A stretch of 64,000 nucleotides of DNA. Source: Polycyclovorans algicola TG408. GTDB lineage: Bacteria > Pseudomonadota > Gammaproteobacteria > Nevskiales > Nevskiaceae. The notes under the pieces were generated by a model that saw only the letters and a list, made by a program, of their open reading frames with translations, had not been told where the DNA came from and ran no database searches. Location of the stretch: the NCBI RefSeq assembly GCF_000711245.1, contig NZ_JOMH01000001.1, forward strand, positions 1,606,830 to 1,670,829, read 5' to 3'. Below are positions 40,079 to 49,128 of the stretch, in pieces. Both the position numbers and the translations under genes were made by a program. Within the stretch, counting starts at the first letter, position 1. The number at the start of each line of letters is the position of its first letter.

Positions 40079-41731
40079 CTATTCCCAGGCGAGCTTTTCA
40101 CGGCTTTCGCAATGCCGGGTCAGCAGGTCCTTGTAGCGGCCCTCGACCTCGTTGCGCTTGACCTTCATGGTCGGCGTCATCAGCCCGTTGTCGATGCTCC
40201 AGACGTCGTTCACCACCAGCACCTTGGCGATCTGCTCATGCGCTTCGAGCTTGGCGTTGACCACCTCCATGTCGGCCACCAGCGCGGCACCGGCCTCGCT
40301 CTTGCTCATGGCGCGACCGGCGTCGTTGAGTGACACCAGCAGAATCGGCTGCTTGAGCTCGGTACCGACCAGGCAAAGCTGGTCGATCAGCGTGTTGCGC
40401 GCCATGGCGCCTTCAATGGGCGCCGGGGCCACGTACTTGCCCTTGAGCGTCTTGAAGATGTCCTTGACCCGGCCGGTGATGAACAGATACCCCTGCTCAT
40501 CGACCTTGCCGCGGTCGCCGGTGCGCAGCCAGCCGTCGTCGGTGAAGGTTTCGCGGGTTTTTTCATCGTCCTTGTAGTAACCCGCCATCACACCCGGATG
40601 CTGGAACTGGATCTCACCGTCGCCCGAGATCCGCATGTTGGCGCCCGGCATCGCCCGGCCGACCGATCCGAGGCGGTTGGCGCCCGGCAGGTTGGCGGTG
40701 GCATAGATATTGTTCTCGGTCATGCCGTAGCCCTGCAGCACTTCGATGTCGAGCTTCTTGAACCATTCCATCAATGGCATGGGCACCGGCGCGGCGCCGA
40801 CAATCAGATAGCGCACGTTTTGCAGGCCGATGCCGGTCTTGATCTTCTTCTTGATCAGGCCGGAGATGATCGGCAGCTTGAGCAGGGTGTCGAGCTTCTT
40901 CTGCGGCAGCTTCTTGAGAATGCCGGCCTGGATGCGTCCCAGCACCAGCGGAACGCCGAAGAAGCGTGTCGGCGCGACCTCGGCCAATTGCACGGCAAGC
41001 TTTTCGATGTCTTCGAGAAAGTGCACCTCGGCGCCAAAGTAGAGGCTCGACATCTCTACCGCGCCGCGCTCGAAGGCATGCGCCAGCGGCAGATACGAGA
41101 AGAACCGTTCCTTGCCCTGCGCCGGCATCACCTTCTGCAGGCCCTCGGCGGCAAAGGTCATGTTGCGACCGTTGATCATCACGCCCTTGGGGTTGCCGGT
41201 CGTACCAGAGGTGTACACCAGGGTCACCAGCTCGTCGGGGGCCCGCTCGACCGGCTTTTCCAGCGGCGGGTACTCGGCCAGCAGGTTGTCCCATTGGTAC
41301 TGACACTCGATCCCGAGCTTGGGATAGGGCATGCCGATCTTGATGATGCCCTTGGGCAGCGCCTCGTCGAAGTCTTTGGGGTCCGGCATCGGGCCGATGA
41401 ACACTGCCTTGGCCTCACAGTGACCGAGGATGTAACTCACCGCGCTTTGCGCCTGCTTGGGATAAAGCCCGACGCTGATATGCCCGGCCATGGCGATGGC
41501 GATGTCGGCTAGAAACCAGTGCGCACAGTTGCGACCCGAAATGGCGATGGCGCTCTTCGGCGGCAGATTCAAGCCCTTCAGTGCGCCGGCCATGCGTCTG
41601 ACTTGATCGGCGGCCTCGCCCCAGGTGATCGACGACCACTGACCGTCCCGCGGCTGGAACAACCACGGCGAAGTGGGTCGTTCGGCGGCCCATTTCAACA
41701 GCATGTCGATGGGTGTGGGTTCTTGGTTCAT
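40079..41731 (-). CDS. AMP-forming long-chain acyl-CoA synthetase family protein
   Basis: A 550-residue adenylate-forming ligase that activates fatty or other carboxylic acids with ATP and CoA. Signature motifs are VTLVYTSGTTGNPKGVMING (AMP-binding), LQGYGMTENNIYATANLPG, and the core hinge LRTGDRGKVDEQGYLFITGR. The start ATG at 41731 has AAGGGGAG in front; the frame continues upstream for 83 residues with no family resemblance. It is monocistronic, and its promoter region of about 240 bases precedes the divergent molybdopterin oxidoreductase gene. Substrate length cannot be read from the sequence. Confidence 0.93.
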   Translation of the reverse strand: MNQEPTPIDMLLKWAAERPTSPWLFQPRDGQWSSITWGEAADQVRRMAGALKGLNLPPKSAIAISGRNCAHWFLADIAIAMAGHISVGLYPKQAQSAVSYILGHCEAKAVFIGPMPDPKDFDEALPKGIIKIGMPYPKLGIECQYQWDNLLAEYPPLEKPVERAPDELVTLVYTSGTTGNPKGVMINGRNMTFAAEGLQKVMPAQGKERFFSYLPLAHAFERGAVEMSSLYFGAEVHFLEDIEKLAVQLAEVAPTRFFGVPLVLGRIQAGILKKLPQKKLDTLLKLPIISGLIKKKIKTGIGLQNVRYLIVGAAPVPMPLMEWFKKLDIEVLQGYGMTENNIYATANLPGANRLGSVGRAMPGANMRISGDGEIQFQHPGVMAGYYKDDEKTRETFTDDGWLRTGDRGKVDEQGYLFITGRVKDIFKTLKGKYVAPAPIEGAMARNTLIDQLCLVGTELKQPILLVSLNDAGRAMSKSEAGAALVADMEVVNAKLEAHEQIAKVLVVNDVWSIDNGLMTPTMKVKRNEVEGRYKDLLTRHCESREKLAWE

Positions 41732-41978
41732 GCAGCGCTCCCCTTGGATAAGAATCGGGGGCCGGTCTCTGTCACTGCCGGCCATATGAACTTGAGTGTA
41801 GCCAATGCCCCGCAGTTGCCAATAATCAACGTTGCGTCGCTGACCGGTTCGTCCGGCCATTGTCATCATTGATCGAGCCCCGTACTTTGGAGGGGGAGCG
41901 GCACGCCTTTGAGCGTGTAAGCCTTCAGGTCGTACCCGTGGCACAGCTACTCCTCCCACTCGAATCGCGAGGATGTTC

Positions 41979-44123
41979 ATGTCGACCCCCCACTCTTCAG
42001 ATCAGCAGATCACGGTTTTGGGTGCCTGCCCGCACGACTGCCCCGACACCTGCTCAATGTTAGTGAACGTTCAGGATGGCCGCGTCACCAGCGTACGCGG
42101 CAACCCTGATCACCCGTTCACCCAAGGCCGGTTGTGCGCCAAGACCAACCACTACCAGGAGCGCGTTTACCATCCCGAGCGGGTGTTGCACCCGCTGCGC
42201 CGCAGCGGCCCCAAGGGGTCGGGGCAGTTCGAACGCATCAGCTGGGACGACGCACTCGACACCGTCGCATCCAAATGGAAGGCCATCATCGCCGAGCGCG
42301 GCCCCGAGGCCATCCTGCCTTACAGCTACCTCGGCACCCAGGGACTGGTCAACGGCCTGACAGTGGGCGATCCGTTCTTCAACAAACTCGGCGCGACGGT
42401 TTCGGAGCGCACCTTTTGCGACTCCGGCGCGTCCACCGCGTACATCATGACCGTGGGCCCGACGCCGGGCATGGACCCCGAGAGCCTGCAGCATTCTCGC
42501 TTCATCATCCTGTGGGCGTGCAACGTGCTGAGCACCAACGCCCACCTGTGGCCGTTCATCGACCGGGCACGAAAAAGCGGCGCCAAGGTGGTGGTGATCG
42601 ACCCCGCGCGCACCCAGACCAGCGCGCTGGTCGACCAGCACATCCGCGTGCGTCCCGGTACCGACGGCGCGCTGGCGCTGGCGATGATGAACGTGATCAT
42701 TGAAGAAGATCGGGTCGATCACGACTACATCGCGCAGTACACCCTGGGCTACGCCGAGCTGGCCGCGCACGTGGCGCAGTACACCCCCGAGTTCGCGGCG
42801 CGCGAAACTGGCGTTGACGCCGAGGTGATCCGCACGCTGGCCCGCGAGTACGCCGCCGCAAAGCCGTCAGCGATCCGCATCGGTGTGGCCATCGAACGTT
42901 CCGCCGGCGGCGGGCAATTGGTGCGCGCACTGACCTGCTTGCCGGCACTGGTGGGCGCGTGGCGCCAACCCGGCGGCGGCATCCTGCAATTGCCGCTGTG
43001 GGCGTTTCCGGTGAACTGGGAGCGGCTGCATCGCGCCGATCTGATCGCGCCCGGCACGCGGGTGCTCAACCAGTGGAAGCTCGGGCAAGCGCTGACGGGC
43101 GCCCTCGCGCTTCAGCCGCCGATCCAGGCGTTGTTCATCTACAACAGCAACCCGCTGGTGGTGGCGCCCGACCAGGTGCGCCTCACCCAAGGCCTGTCGC
43201 GCGACGACCTGTTCACGGTGGTCAGCGAGCACTTTGTGACCGACACCGCGCGCTACGCCGACCTGATTCTGCCGGCCACCACCCAGGTGGAGCAGGACGA
43301 CCTGATGTTCTCATGGGGGCATCTTTACCTCACCCTCAACCGGCCGGCGATACCGCCGCAGGGCGAGGCGATCACCAATTCCGAGCTGTTCCGCCGCCTG
43401 GCGCAGCGCATGGGATTCGATGACCCGTATTTCCAGCGCAGCGACGCGCAGATCATGAACGAGGCGTTGGACTGGAATAGCCCGGTCATGCAGGGCGTCA
43501 CCCCGGAGACGCTCGAGGCGCAGGGTTGGGCACGACTGAATTTCCCGGCGTCCGATGTCTACGCGCCCCACGCCGAGGGCAACTTTCCCACCCCATCGGG
43601 CAAGGTAGAGCTGCTGGCATCGATGGCGGCGGGCGGCAATTTCGTGCTGCCCACCTTTCGTCAGGGCTACACCGAGGCCCAGGATGGTGGGCCCGTGCCG
43701 GCCTTGCCCACCTATCGGCCGCCCAACGAGTCGGGTCACGTCGACGGCAACGGCAGGGGTGGCTACCCGCTGGCGATGATGTCGCCCAAGAGCCACTCGT
43801 TTTTGAACTCGACCTATCCCAACCACCGCCGTCAGGCCGCACGCGAGGGCGAGCAAAAGGTGGTGCTGCACCCCGCGGACGCCGAAGCGCGGGGCATAGC
43901 CCACAACGATGCGGTACGCGTGTTCAACGACCGCGGCGCGTTCGTCGCGGTGGCCCGCGTCGGCGAGGACACCATTCCGGGCGTGGTCATCGCACCCATG
44001 GGCCACTGGGTGGCCACCTCGCGGGCGCAGGCCACGCCGGCGGCGCTCAACCCCACGGCAATGGCCGACCTGGGGGGTGCGCCGACCTTTTCCGACAACC
44101 GCGTCGAGGTGAGCCGGGTCTGA
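41979..44123 (+). CDS. Molybdopterin oxidoreductase (MopB family) with N-terminal Fe-S site
   Basis: A 714-residue molybdenum or tungsten enzyme. The N-terminal [4Fe-4S] motif is GACPHDCPDTCSMLV, and the fourth cysteine is in GRLCAKTNHY. ERTFCDSGAS is the likely metal-ligand region with a cysteine, as in formate-dehydrogenase-like members. The MGD-binding domains contain LWACNVLSTNAHLWPFIDRA, VVVIDPARTQTSALVDQHI and GAFVAVARVGEDTIPGVVI. No Tat signal is visible, so it is cytosolic. It is followed 58 bases on by a seven-iron ferredoxin, a likely electron partner. The start at 41979 has GAGGA at a proper distance; an ATG at 41973 is too close to it. Confidence 0.88.
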   Translation: MSTPHSSDQQITVLGACPHDCPDTCSMLVNVQDGRVTSVRGNPDHPFTQGRLCAKTNHYQERVYHPERVLHPLRRSGPKGSGQFERISWDDALDTVASKWKAIIAERGPEAILPYSYLGTQGLVNGLTVGDPFFNKLGATVSERTFCDSGASTAYIMTVGPTPGMDPESLQHSRFIILWACNVLSTNAHLWPFIDRARKSGAKVVVIDPARTQTSALVDQHIRVRPGTDGALALAMMNVIIEEDRVDHDYIAQYTLGYAELAAHVAQYTPEFAARETGVDAEVIRTLAREYAAAKPSAIRIGVAIERSAGGGQLVRALTCLPALVGAWRQPGGGILQLPLWAFPVNWERLHRADLIAPGTRVLNQWKLGQALTGALALQPPIQALFIYNSNPLVVAPDQVRLTQGLSRDDLFTVVSEHFVTDTARYADLILPATTQVEQDDLMFSWGHLYLTLNRPAIPPQGEAITNSELFRRLAQRMGFDDPYFQRSDAQIMNEALDWNSPVMQGVTPETLEAQGWARLNFPASDVYAPHAEGNFPTPSGKVELLASMAAGGNFVLPTFRQGYTEAQDGGPVPALPTYRPPNESGHVDGNGRGGYPLAMMSPKSHSFLNSTYPNHRRQAAREGEQKVVLHPADAEARGIAHNDAVRVFNDRGAFVAVARVGEDTIPGVVIAPMGHWVATSRAQATPAALNPTAMADLGGAPTFSDNRVEVSRV

Positions 44124-44181
44124 GCGGCCCCCGACCCGTCGTCGCCTTCATCTTTTTGATTCATCTGACGAGGAACACGCC

Positions 44182-44487
44182 GTGACCCATGTCGTGACTG
44201 ACAACTGCCAGCGGTGCCGCTTCACCGAATGCGTGGCCACCTGCCCGGTGGCGTGCTTTCGTGGCGATGACGAGATGCTCTACATTGACCCGGACACCTG
44301 CATCGATTGCGGTGCCTGCGTGCCAGCGTGTCCGGTACAGGCCATACAGGAGGCGTTTGATCTGCCGCCGGATCAGGAACACTGGATCGCCCGCAACGCG
44401 CAGCAGGCCGGTCGCTTGCCGGTCGTGCGCCAAACCGGCACGCCGTTGCCCACTGCCGAGGCGCGTCGGGCGGAACTGGGCTTTTAG
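44182..44487 (+). CDS. fdxA: Seven-iron ferredoxin (FdxA type)
   Basis: A 101-residue ferredoxin resembling Azotobacter ferredoxin I. Cysteines at 9, 17, 21 and later at 40, 43, 46 and 50 give one [3Fe-4S] and one [4Fe-4S] site: CRFTECVATCPVACF, then CIDCGACVPACPVQAI. The C-terminal tail (AIQEAFDLPPDQEHWIARNA) is standard for FdxA. It may transfer electrons to or from the molybdopterin enzyme upstream, or to a reductase such as the decayed one downstream. A palindromic repeat starts three bases after its stop. Confidence 0.93.
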   Translation: MTHVVTDNCQRCRFTECVATCPVACFRGDDEMLYIDPDTCIDCGACVPACPVQAIQEAFDLPPDQEHWIARNAQQAGRLPVVRQTGTPLPTAEARRAELGF

Positions 44488-44697
44488 AGCCTGTTCACAA
44501 GTGATGCGCCAATTGTGAGCAGACCCCAGTGCAGCGCTTCCAACCATTCATTCGCCCTGGCGGCGCGCTTGAGCACAGCGCTCCGTTGCTCGGTGTCGCA
44601 ATCGTGCCCGCTATCGCTCCTTTTCGCGCCTCGATCGGCACCCAATCACACGCGCCATCTCGTAACGCTTTGTTAGAAGCGCTGCACCAGTGCCTGC
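44488..44697. other. Intergenic stretch between fdxA and the fprA-type remnant
   Basis: About 210 bases with no supported gene. They begin with a palindromic repeat (44491-44522). A frame on each strand is open but low-complexity and unrelated to any family I know. The stretch likely marks a rearrangement that removed the 5' end of the reductase gene. Confidence 0.55.
44491..44522 (+). repeat. Palindromic repeat, copy 2
   Basis: CTGTTCACAA at 44491-44500 pairs with TTGTGAGCAG at 44513-44522, with a 12-base loop. The reverse complement of 44503-44522 matches the repeat at 16146-16165 at 18 of 20 bases. It follows the ferredoxin stop and may be an insertion-sequence end. No run of T follows, so it is unlikely to be an intrinsic terminator. 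Confidence 0.5.
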
Positions 44698-45200
44698 GCG
44701 CTGGACATCCCAGGCGAAGACCTGCCCGGTAGCCACACCGCCACGGCGTTCGTCGGCGGGTACAACGGCCATTCCGCTTGTCGCGACCAGAACTTTGATC
44801 TGTCGCAGCCGGCAGTGGCGTGATCGTCCACCAGGCCGGGCGCGTTGGTGACGGCAACGGACTGTATGCCGCCGGATGGATCAAGCGCGGGCTGTCGGGC
44901 ATCGTCGGCACCAACAGCGCATGTGCCGTCGAAACCTTGACCCAGCTGCTGGCCGACGCGCCGGCATTGGCTTCGCGGCCGGTCGATCCCGGTGGGCTGT
45001 TTAACCGCCTGCGCCAGCGCGGTCTGGCCCCAACCGATTACGCCGACTGGCTGGCGATCAAAGCCAAGGAGTCGCGCTGCGGGGCTGCGCAGACGAAGCC
45101 GCGCGAGAAGTTGGTGACCATCACCGATCTGCTTTCTACGGTGGTGCGGACTCGTGCGTCGCCTGACGACCAAGCAGCCCGCGAGTCGGCGTCACCTTGA
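44698..45200 (+). pseudogene. Decayed ferredoxin-NADP(+) reductase (fprA/adrenodoxin reductase type)
   Basis: Two pieces of one flavoprotein survive. The first (44698-44820) reads [20 protein letters not shown], then YNGH and FDLSQPAVA, the middle of the N-terminal FAD region in this family, and ends in TGA. The second (44820-45200), in another frame, reads GRVGDGNGLYAAGWIKRGLS and GIVGTN, the conserved C-terminal part. Roughly 110 N-terminal residues and a long internal stretch with the NADP-binding region are missing. The junction shares GTG, which suggests a microhomology deletion. The gene lies just after fdxA, a natural partner for such a reductase. Confidence 0.78.
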
Positions 45201-45285
45201 CGATCAGCGGTTGCTGACTTTCGGCCTTGTCAGCACCGCCGGGGGACAGCAGACTCCACGGCAAATTGAACGCTGGGTCACTTTC

Positions 45286-46359
45286 ATGAAACGCCTCGCT
45301 GTCGGCCTGCTGGTGCTGGTTGTAGCCTACCTGTTGTTCTGGCCGGTACCGATTGATCCGCAGTCGTGGTCGCCGCCGGTGGCACCGGCCACCGATGAAG
45401 GGCCATTTGCCGTCAACCAGCGCCTGCAATCGGTCGAGGTGCTGGCGGCCGACGCCGGGGTGGGGCCAGAAGGGCTGGCCTTCGATGCCGATGGCGCGCT
45501 CTACACAGGCTTCGTCGATGGTCGCGTGGTCACGCTGGATGCGGCCAGTGGCCGGGTCACCGAACTGGCGAACACGGGGGGCCGACCGCTGGGCATGGTG
45601 ATGACCGAGGCCGGACTGGTGGTGGCCGACGCCATCAATGGCCTGCTGCGCATCGATGCCGATGGCGAGGTGGCCACCCTCAGCACCGAGTCGGATGCGC
45701 GGCCGTTCCGCTTTGTCGACGATGTCGACGTTGCACCGGACGGGCGGATCTACTTCTCAGACGCCTCGCACCGCTTCGGCATGGACGAGCTGATGCACGA
45801 CTTCTTCGAGCACGCCGGCACCGGCCGCCTGTTGCGCCATGACCCCGTCACCGGCACCACCGAAACGTTGGTTGACGGACTGTATTTCGCCAATGGCATC
45901 GCCGTGGGGCCAGACGGGGACTACGTGCTGGTGACCGAAACCGGGCGCTATCAGGTGACCCGCTACTGGCTTAAAGGGCCGCAGGCCGGCACCACCGACG
46001 TGTTCATCGACAACCTGCCTGGCTTTCCTGACAACATCAGCTATGACGATGAGGGTCGCTTCTGGCTGGCGCTCTATGCGCCGCGTGACCCGCTGCTGGA
46101 CCGCATTCTGCCGCAGCCCTGGGTGCGCAAAATCCTCTTCCGCCTCCCGCAGTGGATGCACCCGGAACCCAAGCCCTATGCGGCCATCGTGGCGCTCGAC
46201 ACCGACGGACAGGTGGTTGCCAACGCGCAGGCCAGCGGCAGCGACATCTTTGGACCCATTACTAGCGTCAAGCGCCGGGGCGACACGCTGTATATGGGCA
46301 GCCTGTCGTACCCCGGTGTGGCGCGAGTGCCGCTGAGCGCGGTCATGTTGGCCGAATAA
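45286..46359 (+). CDS. SMP-30/strictosidine-synthase-like six-bladed propeller protein
   Basis: A 357-residue protein with an N-terminal hydrophobic anchor (LLVLVVAYLLFWPVP). The propeller motifs are GPEGLAFDADGALYTGFVDG, DDVDVAPDGRIYFSDASHRF, and FANGIAVGPDGDYVLVTETG, followed by FPDNISYDDEGRFWLALY. These fit the SMP-30/gluconolactonase/strictosidine-synthase-like (APMAP) group. A lactonase or hydrolase role is likely. The start at 45286 gives the membrane anchor directly; the frame is open upstream into the pseudogene's tail without family resemblance. Confidence 0.85.
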   Translation: MKRLAVGLLVLVVAYLLFWPVPIDPQSWSPPVAPATDEGPFAVNQRLQSVEVLAADAGVGPEGLAFDADGALYTGFVDGRVVTLDAASGRVTELANTGGRPLGMVMTEAGLVVADAINGLLRIDADGEVATLSTESDARPFRFVDDVDVAPDGRIYFSDASHRFGMDELMHDFFEHAGTGRLLRHDPVTGTTETLVDGLYFANGIAVGPDGDYVLVTETGRYQVTRYWLKGPQAGTTDVFIDNLPGFPDNISYDDEGRFWLALYAPRDPLLDRILPQPWVRKILFRLPQWMHPEPKPYAAIVALDTDGQVVANAQASGSDIFGPITSVKRRGDTLYMGSLSYPGVARVPLSAVMLAE

Positions 46360-46368
46360 AGCTCAGGC

Positions 46369-46815
46369 TCAATCGTTGTAGAACTGCTGCTGCCAGCGCA
46401 CCTGAATGGCCGTGTCGTGCCCCTCGGGGGTCACCTCGACGTCAAGGGTCAGGTACTCACTGTTGAGCGTTTCGAAGCGCGCCAGCACGTAGTGCACATC
46501 GCCCTCGCGCTTCGGCTTCAGGTCCAGCGTCTGGCGGTGACCCAGCAGGCTGGTGACATGGCCGGTGGCCGTGGCGGCAATCGGCGTCGGCAACCCTTCA
46601 CCGGTATCGCGCTGGGCATTGATCACCAACAGCGCTTGATTACGGCTGCGGGTGACGTCAAAGCGCCTTGCAACCTCGGGCGTCAGCAGGGTGGTGCGGA
46701 TCGCCGTGTAGTGAATGATGATGTCGCCCTCGCGCACCACCTGCTCGGCGTGACCGGGCATCGCGACCAGACTCAGGACGGCAATGATGACTGCGGCAAG
46801 GCTGTGTTTGATCAT
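46369..46815 (-). CDS. DUF4426 secreted protein
   Basis: A 148-residue protein with a signal peptide (AAVIIAVLSLVAMPGHAE). The mature part reads IIIHYTAIRTTLLTPEVARR, RNQALLVINAQRDTGEGLPT and ATATGHVTSLLGHRQTLDLK, matching DUF4426, a small Ig-like beta sandwich. The start overlaps the metW stop as ATGA. In gammaproteobacteria a DUF4426 gene often sits in the metXW/proC/yggT neighbourhood, as here. The function is unknown. Confidence 0.86.
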   Translation of the reverse strand: MIKHSLAAVIIAVLSLVAMPGHAEQVVREGDIIIHYTAIRTTLLTPEVARRFDVTRSRNQALLVINAQRDTGEGLPTPIAATATGHVTSLLGHRQTLDLKPKREGDVHYVLARFETLNSEYLTLDVEVTPEGHDTAIQVRWQQQFYND

Positions 46816-47435
46816 GGCGCGCGGGGTTTGGCGTCGGCCTCGAGCAGGTACAGCGCAATCTCGCCGAACAGGTTGGGTGCCAGGTTGATCGAGTGCCCCT
46901 GACGGTGGCTGCGGTCCAGCAAATGGCGGTCGCGGATGGCCCAGCCGCGCTCGCGGCACAGCACCTCGAAGTCGTTGACCGTGCACAGGTGGATGTTGGG
47001 CGTGTCGAACCAGCGGTCGGGCAAGGTCGGCGTCAGCGGCATGCGGCCGGCAAACATCGCGGTGCGCACCCGCCAGTGGCCAAAGTTGGGAAAGGTGACG
47101 ATGGCCTGACGCCCGACCCGCAGCATGTCGGCCACTGCTTCATCGGGCCGCGTCAGTGCCTGCAGCGCATGCGACATGATCACCACGTCGAAGCTGTGGT
47201 CGGCAAAGTCGCGCAGGCCATCGTTGATGTCGGACTCGATGACATTGAGTCCGCGACGGATGCAGGCGGTGATGTGCGGCTCGTCGATGTCGAGGCCGTA
47301 GCCGGTGACATTGCGCTCGGCCACCAGATACGACAGCAGTTCACCGTCGCCGCAGCCGAGGTCGAGGACCCGGGCGCCGCGCGGAATCCAGCGGCTGATC
47401 AGCGCGAAATCCGGACGCAAGACCGACTTGGTCAT
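46812..47435 (-). CDS. metW: Methionine biosynthesis protein MetW
   Basis: A 207-residue SAM-methyltransferase-like partner of Met[21 protein letters not shown] is motif [21 protein letters not shown] and [20 protein letters not shown] follow. [19 protein letters not shown] is a MetW hallmark. It is coupled to both neighbours by ATGA. In proteobacteria MetX-MetW complexes acylate homoserine. Confidence 0.95.
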   Translation of the reverse strand: MTKSVLRPDFALISRWIPRGARVLDLGCGDGELLSYLVAERNVTGYGLDIDEPHITACIRRGLNVIESDINDGLRDFADHSFDVVIMSHALQALTRPDEAVADMLRVGRQAIVTFPNFGHWRVRTAMFAGRMPLTPTLPDRWFDTPNIHLCTVNDFEVLCRERGWAIRDRHLLDRSHRQGHSINLAPNLFGEIALYLLEADAKPRAP

Positions 47436-48571
47436 GGCCGCGCCCTCGCCATGAAGCCGCCCAGCACGTCGTGGTAGTGCGGAATCGGCATCAGAAAATC
47501 GTCGTGGCCCAGGCTCGAATCGATGACGGCGTACGACACGTCCTTGCGCGCATCCAGCAGTGCGCGAACCAGCTCGCGCGAGCGTTCGGGGGCGAAGCGC
47601 CAGTCCGACGTAAAGGCCACCACCAGACAGCGCGCCTGCACATGCTGAAACGCGCGGGTCAGCGAGCCGCCGTAATCGCGTGCCGGGTCGAAGTAGTCCA
47701 GCGCCTTGGTCATCAGCAGATAGGTGTTGGCGTCAAAGCGCTCAACGAAGCGCTGGCCCTGATAGCGCAGGTAGCTTTCAACCTCGAACTCCACATCGAA
47801 GTTGAACCCCGGTTTGGGCGCCTTCAGCTCATTTCCGAATTTGGCGCGCATCGCCTCGTCCGACAAATAAGTGATGTGACCGAGCATGCGCGCCAGTTTC
47901 AGCCCGGTGGACGGGATGGTGTTGTGCGCGTAAAAGCGGCCGCCATGAAACGCCGGGTCGGTGAGAATCGCTTGGCGGGCAATCTCGTTGAAGGCGATGT
48001 TCTGCGCCGACAACCGCGGCGCGCTGGCAATGATCACTGCGTTGCGGACGCGCTCAGGAAAGTCGATGGCCCACTGCGTCACCTGCATGCCACCCAGCGA
48101 GCCGCCGACCACCGCTGCCCAGGCGCCAATGCCCAACCGGTCGGCGAGCATCGCCTGCGAGCGCACCCAGTCCGACACCGTCAGCAGCGGGAAGTCGGGG
48201 CCGTAGAGCTCGCCTGTGGCGGGATTGGGCGTGTTGGGGCCGGTCGAGCCGCGGCAGCCACCCAGATTATTCAGACACACGACATAGAAATGATCGGTAT
48301 CGATGGGCTTGCCAGGGCCGATGGCCGAGTCCCACCAGCCGGGCTTGCGGTCATCGGTGGCCGACACGCCGGCGGCATGATGGTCACCCGACAGCGCATG
48401 GCAGATCAGCACCGCGTTGCTGGCGTCGGCATTGAGCGCGCCGTAGGTTTCCACCATCAGGTCGAAGCGCGGCAGCGTCTTGCCGGACTCAAGCTGCAGC
48501 GGTGACTCAAACGCCAGCTTCTCCGGCGCAACGACGCCCACCGAGCCGGGGGCCGACAAAGTTGCGCTCAT
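47432..48571 (-). CDS. metX: Homoserine O-acyltransferase MetX
   Basis: An alpha/beta-hydrolase-fold enzyme (379 aa) that acylates L-homoserine for methionine synthesis. The nucleophile is S158 in [15 protein letters not shown]; other signatures are [17 protein letters not shown] and the C-terminal His motif [11 protein letters not shown]. Whether it uses acetyl-CoA or succinyl-CoA cannot be read securely; the presence of metW is compatible with either. The start directly follows the yggT stop (TAGATG). Confidence 0.95.
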   Translation of the reverse strand: MSATLSAPGSVGVVAPEKLAFESPLQLESGKTLPRFDLMVETYGALNADASNAVLICHALSGDHHAAGVSATDDRKPGWWDSAIGPGKPIDTDHFYVVCLNNLGGCRGSTGPNTPNPATGELYGPDFPLLTVSDWVRSQAMLADRLGIGAWAAVVGGSLGGMQVTQWAIDFPERVRNAVIIASAPRLSAQNIAFNEIARQAILTDPAFHGGRFYAHNTIPSTGLKLARMLGHITYLSDEAMRAKFGNELKAPKPGFNFDVEFEVESYLRYQGQRFVERFDANTYLLMTKALDYFDPARDYGGSLTRAFQHVQARCLVVAFTSDWRFAPERSRELVRALLDARKDVSYAVIDSSLGHDDFLMPIPHYHDVLGGFMARARP

Positions 48572-49126
48572 CTACCTCAGCACCCCCGGCAGCGGCACCA
48601 GCCGGCTCAGCACTTGCAGCGCGATAATCACCGCCAGCGGCGACAGATCAAGCCCGCCAATGGGCGGAATAAAGTTGCGCACAGGGCGCAGCAGCGGCTC
48701 GTTGATGCTCCACAGCACCGTGGCCGCCGGGTTCTGGGTGCCCGGACCCACCCACGACAAAATGGCCTGGACGAACAGGGTGAAGGTGTAAAGCGCCAGC
48801 AGCATCACCAACAACTTGAGCACTGTGTAAAGCAGCGCCGAGCCGACGCCCACCTGGGTGCCCACCAGCGTCACCACCGCGTAGACAAACGCCAGCGCAC
48901 TGAGCACCAGCCCCACGCACACCGCCAGATTGATGCCCCGCACCGATGGCATGAAACCTTTCAGCCAGTCGGTCGGGAAGCGCGTCGCCTGCCAGACAAA
49001 TTGCGAGATGGGGTTATAAAAATCGGCCTTCACCACCTGCAGCAGCAGGCGTAGCCAGAACACCCAAATCACCAGCTCCAACACCGTGGTGACCAGAAAA
49101 AACAATGCTTGATTGCCGCCGGACAT
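48572..49126 (-). CDS. YggT-family membrane protein
   Basis: A 184-residue membrane protein with two YggT repeats. The first half contains LVIWVFWLRLLLQVVKADFY, NPISQFVWQATRFPTDWLKG; the second VQAILSWVGPGTQNPAATVL and INEPLLRPVRNFIPPIGGLD, the YggT signature. It probably helps organise the membrane or potassium/osmotic functions; the mechanism is unknown. It sits between metX and proC, the usual neighbourhood. Confidence 0.93.
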   Translation of the reverse strand: MSGGNQALFFLVTTVLELVIWVFWLRLLLQVVKADFYNPISQFVWQATRFPTDWLKGFMPSVRGINLAVCVGLVLSALAFVYAVVTLVGTQVGVGSALLYTVLKLLVMLLALYTFTLFVQAILSWVGPGTQNPAATVLWSINEPLLRPVRNFIPPIGGLDLSPLAVIIALQVLSRLVPLPGVLR

Positions 49127-49128
49127 GC

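Noticed and set aside
44495-44914. Open minus-strand frame of 139 codons over the fprA-type remnant
   Set aside because: Arginine- and proline-rich with no conserved motif; antisense shadow of the remnant and its flank.
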